Shown here one piece after another: positions 29,595 through 38,223 of a stretch of 57,498 nt of DNA. This stretch comes from Mortierella sp. BCC40632 (Eukaryota; Mortierellomycota; Mortierellomycetes; Mortierellales; Mortierellaceae): assembly GCA_011634665.1 (NCBI GenBank), contig WAEK01000040.1, forward strand, positions 1 through 57,498. The letters run 5' to 3'. Position 1 is the first letter of the stretch; every line of letters starts with the position of its first letter. The notes below the pieces were generated by a model, which saw nothing but the letters and a program-made list of their open reading frames with translations, did not search any database and was not told the DNA's origin. A program made the translations under genes and the position numbers.

Positions 29595-29886
29595 TAAATA
29601 CTCCCAAAGGCGCTCGCCCGCAGGATTTTTTCACCGTTATCTATAAAACTTAATTTAATACGTACTTCTGTGGTATAAAATTTTCCAAATCTTAGATAAT
29701 TTATACCTATTACTACGCAAGAAATTTCATTACTATTGGCTTCACTAATTTTTCTTCATGATCATCAGTTTTAGTAATTTCAATCTGGGCTTATAAAATT
29801 TTGCTTGTAACTCTATGTTTATATCCCAGACTTCACTTTAACAGCCCCCCTCGGGGACGCGGGCGCCCCCTCAGGGAGGCTGTTAA
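29595..29886 (-). pseudogene. GIY-YIG endonuclease scrap between two GC elements
   Basis: Minus strand frames show NUMOD3 traces (KFGKFYTTEV near 29.68 kb, GYKHRVTSKI near 29.81 kb), bounded by GC elements at 29603 and 29842-29886. No catalytic part. Confidence 0.45.
29842..29886. repeat. GC-rich hairpin element
   Basis: Starts AACAGCCCCCCTCGGGG and ends CAGGGAGGCTGTTA; outer arms AACAGCC/GGCTGTT pair. Related to the fixed-core GC family at 33.33, 37.31, 37.58 and 42.44 kb. Confidence 0.7.
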
Positions 29887-29954
29887 AATATTGTATTCTA
29901 AAGGCAATTAATCAAGACTATATTGTTTTGTTATAATATTAATTTTTTGATCAT

Positions 29955-30036
29955 TACCTGTTGTGAGACTCGAACTCACACGCTTAAAAGCAATTGATTT
30001 TAATTCAACATCGTATACCATTTTCGACAAACAGGT
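29955..30036 (-). tRNA. trnL: tRNA-Leu (TAA)
   Basis: 82 bases. Acceptor ACCTGTT/AACAGGT, anticodon stem TTGA/TCAA with loop ATTAAAA (TAA), an extended variable arm TGCTTTTAAGCG as in class II tRNAs, T-arm GTGAGTTCGAGTCTCAC, discriminator A. Confidence 0.92.
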
Positions 30037-30229
30037 TATTATAAAAATCTTAAAACTAAACAAAAGGTATCTTACTTGCTGAATGGTTTCTTTGTTTACC
30101 TTTAAAAAAAAGACCCGAACCATTTTTTTTTTTTTATAAAACTCCCCTGATAGGCTGTAAATAACTAAGTTAATTCCTATTATTAATTGACCTTTTCCAA
30201 TTAACTGACCTTTGGTCTTATAAAGTGAA

Positions 30230-31012
30230 AAATGGGGCCCAACGGGATTTATGTTATTATTAATATTTTTTATATTAGTAATGACAACATCATTAGCTTC
30301 TCTTTATTTATCAACAATCTCAATACATAGAATTGCTTTTTAATATTTCTATTTAGTACTTTATTATATGATATGTAATTATTAGTAGAAATATTAAGGG
30401 GGCCCAATACAGACGGGGTAATTTTAACTATTATTATATCTAAATTATGATACATTATTGTTATTTACCCCACCCTCTTCCTTCCAGAATAGTCTCCTAA
30501 GGGACCTGTTATAGTTTATTCTAATGCGGATTCTTATAAATCAATTTAGATGATAAAAAATTAAAAACAGAAGTCTATCAATAGACACATCAGAATCAGG
30601 CAAATATAAGTTAGTTCTTAGTGGATTAATCTAAGCTATTTAGATTTTATTACCCAATAAATCATTTAACTCGTTATATTCATATGCTTATTATGCTCCC
30701 AAGGATGCTCGCCCGCAGTTTATTTATAAACATTTCAAAAAGAAAGGGAATACCCCGGCGGGGTCCCGACGAGCTTTACTTAAATATGATTATTCAAATT
30801 TTAGTCTAACTATATTAGATCTAGTCAATATAATCAATTAATCGGATGCTGAATCACGTTAATTTATTCTAGAAGGAGAGCTATATTATATTGACTCTTG
30901 CGCCTGAATATATAAAAAATCGCAGATAGTTCCTTAGAACAAAAACATTCAAATGAATCATGTTGTCTAATGAGTGAAACTAAAAGAGGAAGTAATAATC
31001 CTTTTATGATAT
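30230..31012 (+). pseudogene. nad2-headed GIY-YIG relic
   Basis: After a GC box (GGGCCCAACGGG, 30236) the frame at about 30251 reads MLLLIFFILVMTTSLASLYL and STISIHRIAF, a copy of the nad2 start, then breaks. Endonuclease pieces follow: VIVYSNADSYKSI (30.51 kb), FSLTILDLVNIIN (30.80 kb), FILEGELYYIDS (30.87 kb) and EQKHSNESC-type NUMOD3 start (30.95 kb). The catalytic GIY-YIG block is lost; a scrap of GC element sits at 30694. Second nad2-headed copy in the window, on the opposite strand to the first. Confidence 0.75.
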
Positions 31013-31017
31013 AATTA

Positions 31018-31140
31018 TTTCCCGGCCTGCTCCACACAGGTTTAAATTATATTTAAAACATTATCCCAGCGGGACCCGCGTTTGGCTCCACATAGCGGGA
31101 CGGGCCCGGGCGAAGAGAAAGCGGGACGGCCGGGCACTTT
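31018..31140. repeat. GC-rich cluster with GCGTTTGGCTCCACA
   Basis: Blocks cccggcctgctccacacagg, gcgtttggctccacatagcg and cgggacggccgggcac. The phrase gtgtggagccaaacgc recurs inverted at 54.36 kb. Confidence 0.75.
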
Positions 31141-31267
31141 ACTAATTTTTATTGTTCGTATTTTAAGCAATCTCATTTATTATTTTTAACTTAAAATTAT
31201 GTTTAAAGATCAATTACCTATATAATTAATTTATACCTCCCCCGGCAAAGATTTTATTAATAAATAA

Positions 31268-31341
31268 GTCAGATTAATTTTAATTGGTAAAATACATGAT
31301 TTGTAATCATCGATATGCTTGTTCGAATCAGGCATCTGGCA
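31268..31341 (+). tRNA. trnT: tRNA-Thr (TGT)
   Basis: 74 bases. Acceptor GTCAGAT/ATCTGGC (one G-T), D-loop TAATTGGTAAAA, anticodon stem ATGA/TCAT with loop TTTGTAA (TGT), T-arm TGCTTGTTCGAATCAGGCA, discriminator A. Confidence 0.9.
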
Positions 31342-32202
31342 ATAAATATCATAAAAGGTGAACCGCCTCTCGTTATATCTTTACCCCTTCGGTACTCCCC
31401 CAAGTCCAGAAGGTGCCCGGAGGGCTCAATATATTTTATTATTTAGTTTTGTTTACCCTTAATTTGGGAGCAAAGTTTTATATAAAAATAAAGGTCGAAT
31501 AATTTTCTTCTATAGGTGATATGGAAAACTGAAAAAAACATTAAGAAGATCGTAAAATTAAATAAAATCACATTAGGCTAACCTTGTAAATGATGATATT
31601 TAACTGTATATTGTATCTATATCCAATAAGCTAAGTCCTGTAGGGTATATAGGGTATTATTATGGAGAATAGGGGGAGATCGGTGTGGGGTAAAAACAGA
31701 GGGAGCGGAAATATTTGATTAGTATTATGACTCTCCCAAAAATGATAAGTCCCAAGCTTAATCTATAGGGTAGGTTTTTAAATAGGGTAGATTGTTAAAT
31801 TGATTCGAGTCTTCTCCGCCCTATTATTTTAAACATCTTTTTTGTAAAAAGATAATAACTTATCGTAATATTGCTCCGTTAACACCTTCCCCCTGCCTTC
31901 TTATATCTTAATGATACCTTTTTCTTCAAATAATGTAATTTTTTAGCAAATCCGGTCATTAATGGGGATTATAAATAATAAGATCTAAGAGCTTACCGAA
32001 CTTGCCTTTTTCAATATATGATAAAGGTCTGATTCTATCTTCAAATTTTAAATTGTCCCCGCGCCGGCCCGCATAATTGCGGACGGCCGGGGCCCGAAAA
32101 AATTAGAGTCAGAAGCTGCTTGGAATTGGTTTAATGACTAATAAATTCCAAGTGTATCTTGTTATGGACAAAATTAGGATTAAAGAGAAAAAAAAATAAA
32201 AA
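31342..32202. other. long spacer before rps3
   Basis: 860 bases without a recognisable gene. Holds GC blocks near 31.40 kb and 32.06-32.09 kb (gcgccggcccgc .. gcggacggccggggc), the latter able to pair. Possible rps3 leader at its right end; nothing else seen. Confidence 0.5.
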
Positions 32203-33066
32203 ATGGGAAGTAAACATCCTATCAGTTTACGATTAAAAACAAAACAAAATTGGGGTAATACCTCTTATTATTTTAACTCTAAGAGTGAATTATATAATTA
32301 TTGGGGTGTAGATAAAATAGCTTTAAATGTAATTAAACATTATTTTCAATTTGCTTTAATTTCAAAAGTAAAATTTTATAAAAATTCAAATAAAGTTGTA
32401 ATAAGTTTTTATTACTTTTTAAATATACCAGTATCAAAACGATACAATGCAAATGGAGAATCAAAAAGAATACAATCTTTTGGAAATTTAACAACCAATA
32501 CAACCAATACAACCAATAATTTAACAACAAACTTAACAACCAATAATAAAAATATATTACCTTTTGAAGCTAAAGGATATAATAAATTAATATTAAAATT
32601 ATCAAGATTTTATGGAAAACCAGTCGAATTAAAACCTGTAAGAATTCATTATCCTTATTTAAATTCTTACATTTTAGCACAATATTTGGCACTTAATATA
32701 AAAAAAGGGAATTTTAATATATTAATGCGAACTTTATTTAAAAAAGCGAAATTAATTGAGAGTAATAATAGTACTATTAGTAAATTTAAAGATTTAATAA
32801 AATATTCTTCTGTTATAAATCAACCTCAATATTTAACGGGTATAAAAATCGTGGTATCTGGACGGCTTTCTCAACGAAAGGCTGCTAGTAGAACAAGGAT
32901 TGTTAGAAAATCTATTGGAAGCCTGCAATTAAACAGCAACTTTTCAATCGATGCCAGTAAATTTAATATTACAGGTAAGAATGGTAGCATTACAGTTAAA
33001 GTTTGGCTTTCTTCATCTTTTGCAAATTCGTTAATTAATAATAGTACAGTTAAAAGTACTAATTAG
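32203..33066 (+). CDS. rps3: ribosomal protein S3, free-standing
   Basis: 287 residues, unbroken. The N-terminus MGSKHPISLRL and LYNYWGVDKIALNVIKHYF are typical of fungal mitochondrial S3. The C-terminal domain GIKIVVSGRLSQRKAASRTR followed by IGSL and ITVKVWL matches the universal S3 pattern (GIK..SGRL....AR). uS3 sits at the mRNA entry of the small subunit. A low-complexity Thr/Asn insert (codons ACA ACC AAT in tandem, about residues 98-118) breaks the middle. In many Pezizomycotina rps3 lies within an rnl intron; here it stands alone. Confidence 0.93.
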   Translation: MGSKHPISLRLKTKQNWGNTSYYFNSKSELYNYWGVDKIALNVIKHYFQFALISKVKFYKNSNKVVISFYYFLNIPVSKRYNANGESKRIQSFGNLTTNTTNTTNNLTTNLTTNNKNILPFEAKGYNKLILKLSRFYGKPVELKPVRIHYPYLNSYILAQYLALNIKKGNFNILMRTLFKKAKLIESNNSTISKFKDLIKYSSVINQPQYLTGIKIVVSGRLSQRKAASRTRIVRKSIGSLQLNSNFSIDASKFNITGKNGSITVKVWLSSSFANSLINNSTVKSTN

Positions 33067-33109
33067 TTAACACCCCACTATTACTGAGCTCTAACAGTTT
33101 GAAAATATC

Positions 33110-33234
33110 TGGAGGCAACAGAAATTATATTACACAAGGAATTCGATATTATTCTACTAATAATAACTCTATAAATAACAATGAATCTTTTTTACTAGCC
33201 CCCCCCCCAACGCCCGGGAGTAATTAAATATAAC
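33110..33234 (+). other. short HEG-like leader remnant
   Basis: Reads NYITQGIRYYSTNNNSINNN-like sequence and a C-rich run at 33200; perhaps the lead-in of the relic that follows. Confidence 0.35.
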
Positions 33235-33762
33235 AATGTGGAAATAGAAAAAATTAGATTTTAAGTGACAATAAAGATAAGACCTGTATATACATGTGGA
33301 CGCATGAATTAGGTAAAAGATATGTTGGTTCAGCTCCCGTCGGGGGCACCCGGCGGGCGAGCGCCCTTGAGAGCAGGTAATTCTTTAGGGCAAACACGTT
33401 CAGAGGAATCTAAAGCTTTAATGAGAAGACCTAAATCCGCTGAGACTAAATTTAAAATTAGTGAATCTCTTAAAGGTAAAACTCATTCAGAGAATACAAA
33501 AGCTAAAATGAGTTTATCAAAAACAGGTGAGAAAAATCCAAATTTTGGTAAAGCTCGTTCAGCGGAAACTAAAGCTAAAATGAGTGTTGCTCGAGGAACC
33601 GCAATTTTTGTATATTCATTAGATGGTACCCTTGAAATTAGTTTTTCTTCTGCTACAGCGGCTGGAGAATTTTTAAATACTCATAATAAAACTATATTAA
33701 GATACCTTAGAAGTGGCAAGATATATAAAGAAAAATGGTTATTATCTTCTTATAAAAAATAA
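33235..33762 (+). pseudogene. GIY-YIG endonuclease with catalytic domain cut short
   Basis: Begins RPVYTWTHELGKRYVGSA (33.28-33.33 kb), then is cut by a GC element (33332-33376). It resumes at AGNSLGQTRSEESKALM, so about 80 catalytic residues are gone. The rest is open: NUMOD3 units (SLKGKTHSENTKAKMS, EKNPNFGKARSAETK) and the IENR1 end (ATAAGEFLNTHNKTILRYL, KEKWLLSS). Same subfamily as the next gene. Not a functional nuclease. Confidence 0.8.
33330..33377. repeat. GC-rich element, fixed-core family
   Basis: AGCTCCCGTCGGGGGCACCC then GGCGGGCGAGCGCCC and GAGAGC. The core GGGCACCCGGCGGG(C/T)GAGCGCCC is shared with 37305 and, inverted, with 37576. Confidence 0.85.
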
Positions 33763-33770
33763 GGGAATTT

Positions 33771-33798
33771 ATAATAGTAGGGGGCAATATACTATTAT
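33771..33798 (+). terminator. conserved tail hairpin of GIY-YIG element
   Basis: ATAATAGTA-GGGGGCAATA-TACTATTAT, nine-base stem just behind the stop codon. See 35279, 38197, 39560, 14142 and 53563. Confidence 0.75.
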
Positions 33799-33897
33799 TA
33801 ATAAATAACTTGTTTAGTAAGTAATATTACTAAACTCCCCCCCCCGCAGTGGGCCCCTTTTTAATTACTTAAAAGGCATATTATATATAATAATAAT

Positions 33898-33974
33898 AAG
33901 ACTTTATGGTCAAATGGTCTCTTTTGCTTAATGCTCAAAAGGATCCGTGGGAGTTCGATTCTTCCGTTGTCTTA
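33898..33974 (+). pseudogene. damaged tRNA-Met copy
   Basis: Acceptor AAGACTT with partner GTTGTCTT, T-arm GGGAGTTCGATTCTTCC; the anticodon arm has an over-long loop (CTTAATGCT between TTTTG and CAAAA). It is followed by the same downstream sequence as the real tRNA-Met at 18.75 kb, so it was copied with it. Confidence 0.75.
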
Positions 33975-34354
33975 ACTAGTTTTTACCTTTATATTAAGGT
34001 ATTGTTATTAATATAGTATACAGACCTGTATATTATTAAATTCTTTAATTTTGTTTTAATTAAGTTGAATATGTCGTAATTTTTTATTTTAATCAATAAG
34101 AATACTTAATTATTTTCATAATAAATTAAAGTGCTTATTTAGTTAAATATTAAACCCATTATATCCTATAAATGGGTGGCTAATAAATTGCCTTAAATTA
34201 ATAACTAATATTGCAAATTATATCTTTACCCATGGATTTTATTATTATTGTTAATGACATTCATGAATTTTTATAATTTGACATATACTAGAGTCATCTA
34301 GTATACCTAATCATTCATGATAACGGTTATATAAAAATTTATAATAAAACAGAA
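33974..34354 (+). promoter_or_regulatory. copy of the tRNA-Met to cob leader region
   Basis: Plus strand 33974-34170 matches the minus strand 18749-18545 over about 200 bases. The later part (ttcatgaattttta, 34.26 kb) resembles the cob-proximal leader. It leads into the GIY-YIG gene at 34355. Confidence 0.8.
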
Positions 34355-35239
34355 ATGAAATTTATACTTACTTATTATTTAAACTTACCTTCCTTGGAAA
34401 TCTTAGAATTTTCAAGTTTATTATGTACTTTACCTGTAATAATTTATTCAAATGCGGAAACCTCTAAAGCAAGTATTCTATCAGAGCATAGAGGTAAAGC
34501 AGGAATATACAAATGGACCTATTTAGAATCTTCGGGATTAAGCCTGGCGGCAGAATCTGAAAAAATATATATTGGTTCTTCCGTGGATCTATCTAGACGG
34601 TTGAAAGATTATTATTCTCCTTTAAAATTAAAAAAAGCAAATAATTATATTTGCAATGCTTTAATACGTCACGGTCATTCTGCATTTTCTTTATCGATTA
34701 TAGAATATATAGATATTTCTCAATTATCTAAGGATGAAGCAAGAAAATTAATTCTTGAAAGAGAACAACATTTTTTAGATAGTTTAGAGCCAAAATATAA
34801 TATTCAAAAAATTGCAGGTAATTCTTTAGGGCAAACACGTTCAGAGAAAACTAAAGCTTTAATGAAAAAAATCAAATCTGGTACATTCCATTCTGAAGAA
34901 ACTAAAGCAAAAATTAGCGAAGCCCTTAAAAGAAGAAATCATCCTTTATTTGGTCAACCTTTTTCAGCTGAAACTAAAGCAAAAATGAGTGTAGCAAAAA
35001 TAGGTCAAAATAATCCAAATTTTGGTAAAGTTCATTCAGCTGAGTCTAGACAAAAAATGGGTCTTGCTCGAGGAATTCCAATTTTTGTATATTCATTAGA
35101 TGGTACGCTTGAGAATAGTTTTCCTTCTGCTACTTTAGCTGGAAATTTCTTTAATGTTCATAATAAAACAATATTAAGATATGTTAAAAGTGGTAAGATA
35201 CTCAGAGAAAAATATATTTTATCTTTAATAAAAAAATAA
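34355..35239 (+). CDS. GIY-YIG endonuclease, full length
   Basis: 294 residues, unbroken: hydrophobic head, NAETSKASILSEHRGKAGIY and KIYIGSSVDLSRRLKDYY (catalytic Arg; an 11-residue insert SSGLSLAAESE lies between GIY and YIG), IIEYIDISQLSKDEARKLI, EREQHFLDSLEPKYNI, NSLGQTRSEKTKALM, NUMOD3 units (NHPLFGQ, NNPNFGK) and IENR1 (ATLAGNFFNVHNKTILRYV, REKYILS). Stands between a copied cob leader and the conserved tail hairpin. One of the two best candidates in the window for a working enzyme. Confidence 0.93.
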   Translation: MKFILTYYLNLPSLEILEFSSLLCTLPVIIYSNAETSKASILSEHRGKAGIYKWTYLESSGLSLAAESEKIYIGSSVDLSRRLKDYYSPLKLKKANNYICNALIRHGHSAFSLSIIEYIDISQLSKDEARKLILEREQHFLDSLEPKYNIQKIAGNSLGQTRSEKTKALMKKIKSGTFHSEETKAKISEALKRRNHPLFGQPFSAETKAKMSVAKIGQNNPNFGKVHSAESRQKMGLARGIPIFVYSLDGTLENSFPSATLAGNFFNVHNKTILRYVKSGKILREKYILSLIKK

Positions 35240-35278
35240 AATTTCAAGTTTATTAAATAGGAACGAACAGGTATTTAA

Positions 35279-35304
35279 TAATGGTAGGGGGTAATATACC
35301 ATTA
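35279..35304 (+). terminator. conserved tail hairpin of GIY-YIG element
   Basis: TAATGGTA-GGGGGTAATA-TACCATTA. Compared with 33771 the stem has a paired change (AGT/ACT to GGT/ACC), which supports a real structure. Confidence 0.8.
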
Positions 35305-35398
35305 CAAACATTTTGAATTTGTTAAATTGTTAAATAATAATAATTTAACACCCCCCTTAGACCTATAAATTTAATAATATATATAAATAATATATAAA

Positions 35399-35469
35399 GG
35401 TTCTATGGTCAAACGGTAAGACACTGTTCCTTCACAACAGGGTTATCGGTTCAATTCCGATTAGAATCA
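35399..35469 (+). tRNA. trnE: tRNA-Glu (TTC)
   Basis: 71 bases. Acceptor GGTTCTA/TAGAATC, D-arm TGGTCAAACGGTAAGA, anticodon stem CTGTT/AACAG with loop CCTTCAC (TTC), T-arm ATCGGTTCAATTCCGAT, discriminator A. Confidence 0.92.
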
Positions 35470-35474
35470 AATAA

Positions 35475-35534
35475 ATGGTCAAGACGCTATTCTTTCACAA
35501 TAGAGTTACACGGTTCAATTCCGGTTAGAGTCAA
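35475..35534 (+). pseudogene. tRNA-Glu copy 2, shortened
   Basis: Begins within the D-arm (ATGGTCAAGACG), anticodon arm CTATT-CTTTCAC-AATAG (TTC kept), T-arm CGGTTCAATTCCGG, 3' end TAGAGTC. No 5' acceptor strand. Confidence 0.8.
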
Positions 35535-35537
35535 AAT

Positions 35538-35588
35538 GTTAACAACTCCTTCACAGTTGAATTACCGGTTCGATTCCGGTTGAAGTCA
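35538..35588 (+). pseudogene. tRNA-Glu copy 3, shorter still
   Basis: Starts at the anticodon arm (AACAACTCCTTCACAGTTG, TTC kept), T-arm ACCGGTTCGATTCCGGT, 3' end TGAAGTC. Head-to-tail with copies 1 and 2. Confidence 0.8.
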
Positions 35589-35694
35589 ATAAAATATTTA
35601 ACTACTTTAAATTTTTTCGGTGGGAGAAGACTCGAACCAATTTAACAATCTAAACAATTCTTTCTAGAAGTTTTATTACCATCCTTTTATATTC

Positions 35695-36240
35695 TTAATT
35701 TAACGGGATCTCTTCAAGGGTATAAACATTCAGAAGAATCAAAAGCGAAAACGTGTTTATCGAAATCTGATGAATACAAATCAAATATTTATTTAGCCAT
35801 AACAGATGAGAATCATCCAAATTTTAGTAAATCTTTTTCTGCTGAAACTCGTTCTTTAATTAGTCTTGCGATCTTACATAAAGATCTAAAGAACATAAAG
35901 CAAAAATGAATATTGCTAAAGGTATTTCGGGGGGGAGGAAAGGATTTTTGTATACTCCAGTAATGAGCTTACATTATTAATTATTTTTTTTTCTGAGGCC
36001 GGGGCCCGGCCTCCGGCGGCGTTTGTTTTAATATAAATTTTTAAACTCTGCATCTAGGGTGGGCCCCCGGGACTGCAAATATACAGATGTAGCCCCGGGC
36101 ACTTAAAAAAAAGCGAGTGAATTTGAAATTGTTCGGATCATACTATTAAAAGATATTCGGCCTCCGGCATAAGTGGTAAATTATTTAAAAACAATGGATT
36201 TTATCTACAACTCTAAGAGGTAACTCTGCTTCTTTTTAAT
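35695..36240 (+). pseudogene. GIY-YIG endonuclease C-terminal relic with GC insert
   Basis: Reads SLQGYKHSEESKAKTC, NHPNFSKSFSAETRSLIS and KAKMNIAKGIS (NUMOD3 type), a broken IENR1 region around a 115-base GC-rich insert (35991-36104), then SGKLFKNNGFYL. No catalytic domain. Confidence 0.75.
35991..36104 (+). repeat. 115-base GC-rich element, inverted copy at 39.7 kb
   Basis: From ctgaggccggggcccggcct to gtagccccgggcactt; the reverse complement at 39701-39813 agrees at almost every base. Ends are GC hairpins (ggccggggcccggcc; gggcccccggg). Inside an IENR1 region at both sites. Confidence 0.9.
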
Positions 36241-36899
36241 GAGATTAAAATTTTTGTCAATTTACAACCAAAACAAACTTCCCGTTGGGCCCCACCAGCT
36301 CCAAATATCTATATAAATTATATATTTATATTTTAGAAGTCTGGTTTTGCCTCGGATTTATATTTTACTATAATAATAATGAATTATATATATTATTATT
36401 CATATATAATATAGTATTATTGCTTGGTCTTCATATTATAAAAGGTTGAATTTTTCTTTATGTGTTAACTTCTTTGTAGGAAAATATGCTATTTAATTTA
36501 GTTTCTAAATAAAATTGAACCCCGGTTAATTGGTTTTATCTTTGATTTTCCTGCTGGATCCTGTTAGGTTTTCTCGGGCCATCGTCTAATTGTAGGGTCT
36601 TTTATAAAATATGAATTACCAACCATTTTGCAAAATTCAAAGTTAAGTTTAATATAATAACAGTATGGATATGTGATCTTGAAATCCTCGGAGGGGCCGA
36701 TTATCTTTAAAACTTAAAAGTTCAAATCTGTTTTTAATTATTGAAAAGTTTATTAATAACTATATAATAATAGTAATTATTCGTTTTAGAATAAAACGAA
36801 TAATTAATGCTAATTAAATAAAAGTTCAATTTTTTCTTAATGGGGGGGGCTTAAAAAATTAGATTTGGAATTAGTTTCCTAAATTAAATTATACAAAGT
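36241..36899. other. AT-rich spacer, no gene seen
   Basis: The patch 36.66-36.74 kb ends in a T-arm-like AAAAGTTCAAATCTGTTTTT but does not fold into a tRNA. Otherwise nothing recognised. Confidence 0.5.
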
Positions 36900-36971
36900 G
36901 GTTAGTTAGCATAATGGTAATGTATTGGTTTGCAAAACTTAAAGATGTATGTTCAAGTCATACACTAACCT
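36900..36971 (+). tRNA. trnC: tRNA-Cys (GCA)
   Basis: 72 bases. Acceptor GGTTAGT/ACTAACC perfect, D-loop AGCATAATGGTAATG, loop TTGCAAA (GCA) on a weak stem TTGGT/ACTTA with one mismatch, T-arm GTATGTTCAAGTCATAC, discriminator T. Confidence 0.82.
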
Positions 36972-37036
36972 AGATTAAATAAGAAATTAATAAGATCGAT
37001 TCCTCTTAATTAGTCTTTTTTATTTTTTACTAAATT

Positions 37037-37094
37037 TTGGTAAACCTGCTGTCTTTCTATCCCCCTCTGCATGCTTGCGGAGGGGTAATGGGAA
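37037..37094. repeat. inverted repeat, partner at 15083-15142
   Basis: ttttggtaaacctgctgtct, ttctatccccctctgcatgc, ttgcggaggggtaatggg: the complement of 15.08-15.14 kb with about four differences. Confidence 0.85.
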
Positions 37095-37304
37095 GATTAT
37101 TAAATTGGTTCGATTCCCCTCCCTCCCAAAATTACCATATTTATTTTACCTAGATTTAACTTGTTGTTTGCTGTTAGAATGTCTAGTGTACAACTTCCCT
37201 AAGAACGCTAGTACATTAACCCCGGCCTGCGGCGTTTATTTTATACAAGCGATTTTATTCTTTCTTATCTCTTTATCTGTTGAGTTATTGCTTACTACTT
37301 TATT

Positions 37305-37353
37305 AAAAGCTCCCCAGGGGGGGCACCCGGCGGGTGAGCGCCCGGAGGGAGCT
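37305..37353. repeat. GC-rich element, fixed-core family
   Basis: AAAGCTCCCCAGGGGGGGCA, CCCGGCGGGTGAGCGCCC, GGAGGGAGCT: outer AGCTCCC/GGGAGCT arms pair. Confidence 0.85.
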
Positions 37354-37575
37354 GGTGATATATTATATCTTATTTTGTACCTGTGATGATATATCATAAT
37401 GCTGAAACTGATAAATCAAAAAATTTATCTAATAATAAAGGTAGATCAATTATTTATATGTGGACTAATAAGAAAACAGGTAAAATTTACATCGGTTCTG
37501 CTTTTGATACATCTAAACGGTTAAAGGATTACTATTCAACTTATTATTTAAACCGAGCGAATAGCTATATTTGTA

Positions 37576-37624
37576 AAGCTCCCAAGGGCGCTCACCCGCC
37601 GGGTGCCCCCGATGGGGAGCTTTA
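37576..37624. repeat. GC-rich element, fixed-core family, inverted
   Basis: Same core as 37305 in reverse: AGCTCCCAAGGGCGCTCACC, CGCCGGGTGCCCCC, GGGGAGCT. Inserted in the codons CKAL of the endonuclease, within AAAGCTTTA. Confidence 0.85.
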
Positions 37625-38196
37625 ATATATCACACTCATTCAGCCTTTTCTTTGTCTATCCTTGAGTATATAGATATATCAAATTTATCTAAAGAAAAAA
37701 CATAAATTAATACTTGAACGAGAGCAATTTTATCTCGATTTGATTTTTTCAGTAGATGAGCCAAATACTTATAATATACTTAAGGAAGCTGGATCTCGAT
37801 TAGGCTCTAAGCATTCACCAGAAACAATAGCTAAAATGTCGAGAAAATAACTTTTTTTTGGTAAAACTCATTCTGCTGAGACATTAGCTAAAATGAGTGA
37901 AATACAGAGAAGCATTAACAGAACAGGGGAGAATAATCCAATGTATGGTAAAACTCTTTCTACTAAGCTTTAATGAGTAAAGCTAAAATTGGTGAAAATA
38001 ATCCAGCTAGTAAAAGTGTATATCTTTATTCAATTGATCCAGAAACAAAAGATTTAATACTATTTAAATCTTTTAATACTTGTACTGATGCTGCTAAATA
38101 TTTTAATTGTAGTATTTCAACTATATCTAGGCATTTAGCTAAAAATAAAATTTATAAAGATAAATGGATTCTCTCAGTATCCATAATTTCTAAGGA

Positions 38197-38223
38197 ATAA
38201 TAGTAAGGGTTATATACTATTAT
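38197..38223 (+). terminator. conserved tail hairpin of GIY-YIG element
   Basis: ATAATAGTA-AGGGTTATA-TACTATTAT; the stem overlaps the stop codon. A CTAACACCCC box follows at 38263. Confidence 0.75.

Larger units (their letters stand above)
37270..38200 (+). pseudogene. GIY-YIG endonuclease broken by GC elements
   Basis: Hydrophobic head, GC element at 37305, then MMIYHNAETDKSKNLSNNKG, IIYMWTNKKTGKIYIGSAFD and TSKRLKDYYSTYY. A second GC element at 37576 follows, then HTHSAFSLSILEYIDIS, LILEREQFYLDLI (frame broken), EAGSRLGSKHSPETIAKM, NUMOD3 units (FFGKTHSAETLAKMSE, NNPMYGKT) and an intact IENR1 end (TDAAKYFNCSISTISRHL, KDKWILS) to 38200. Ends in the tail hairpin. At least four frame breaks. 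Confidence 0.8.

Noticed and set aside
36661..36745. Possible tRNA
   Set aside because: Only a T-arm-like piece; no acceptor pairing or seven-base anticodon loop could be made.
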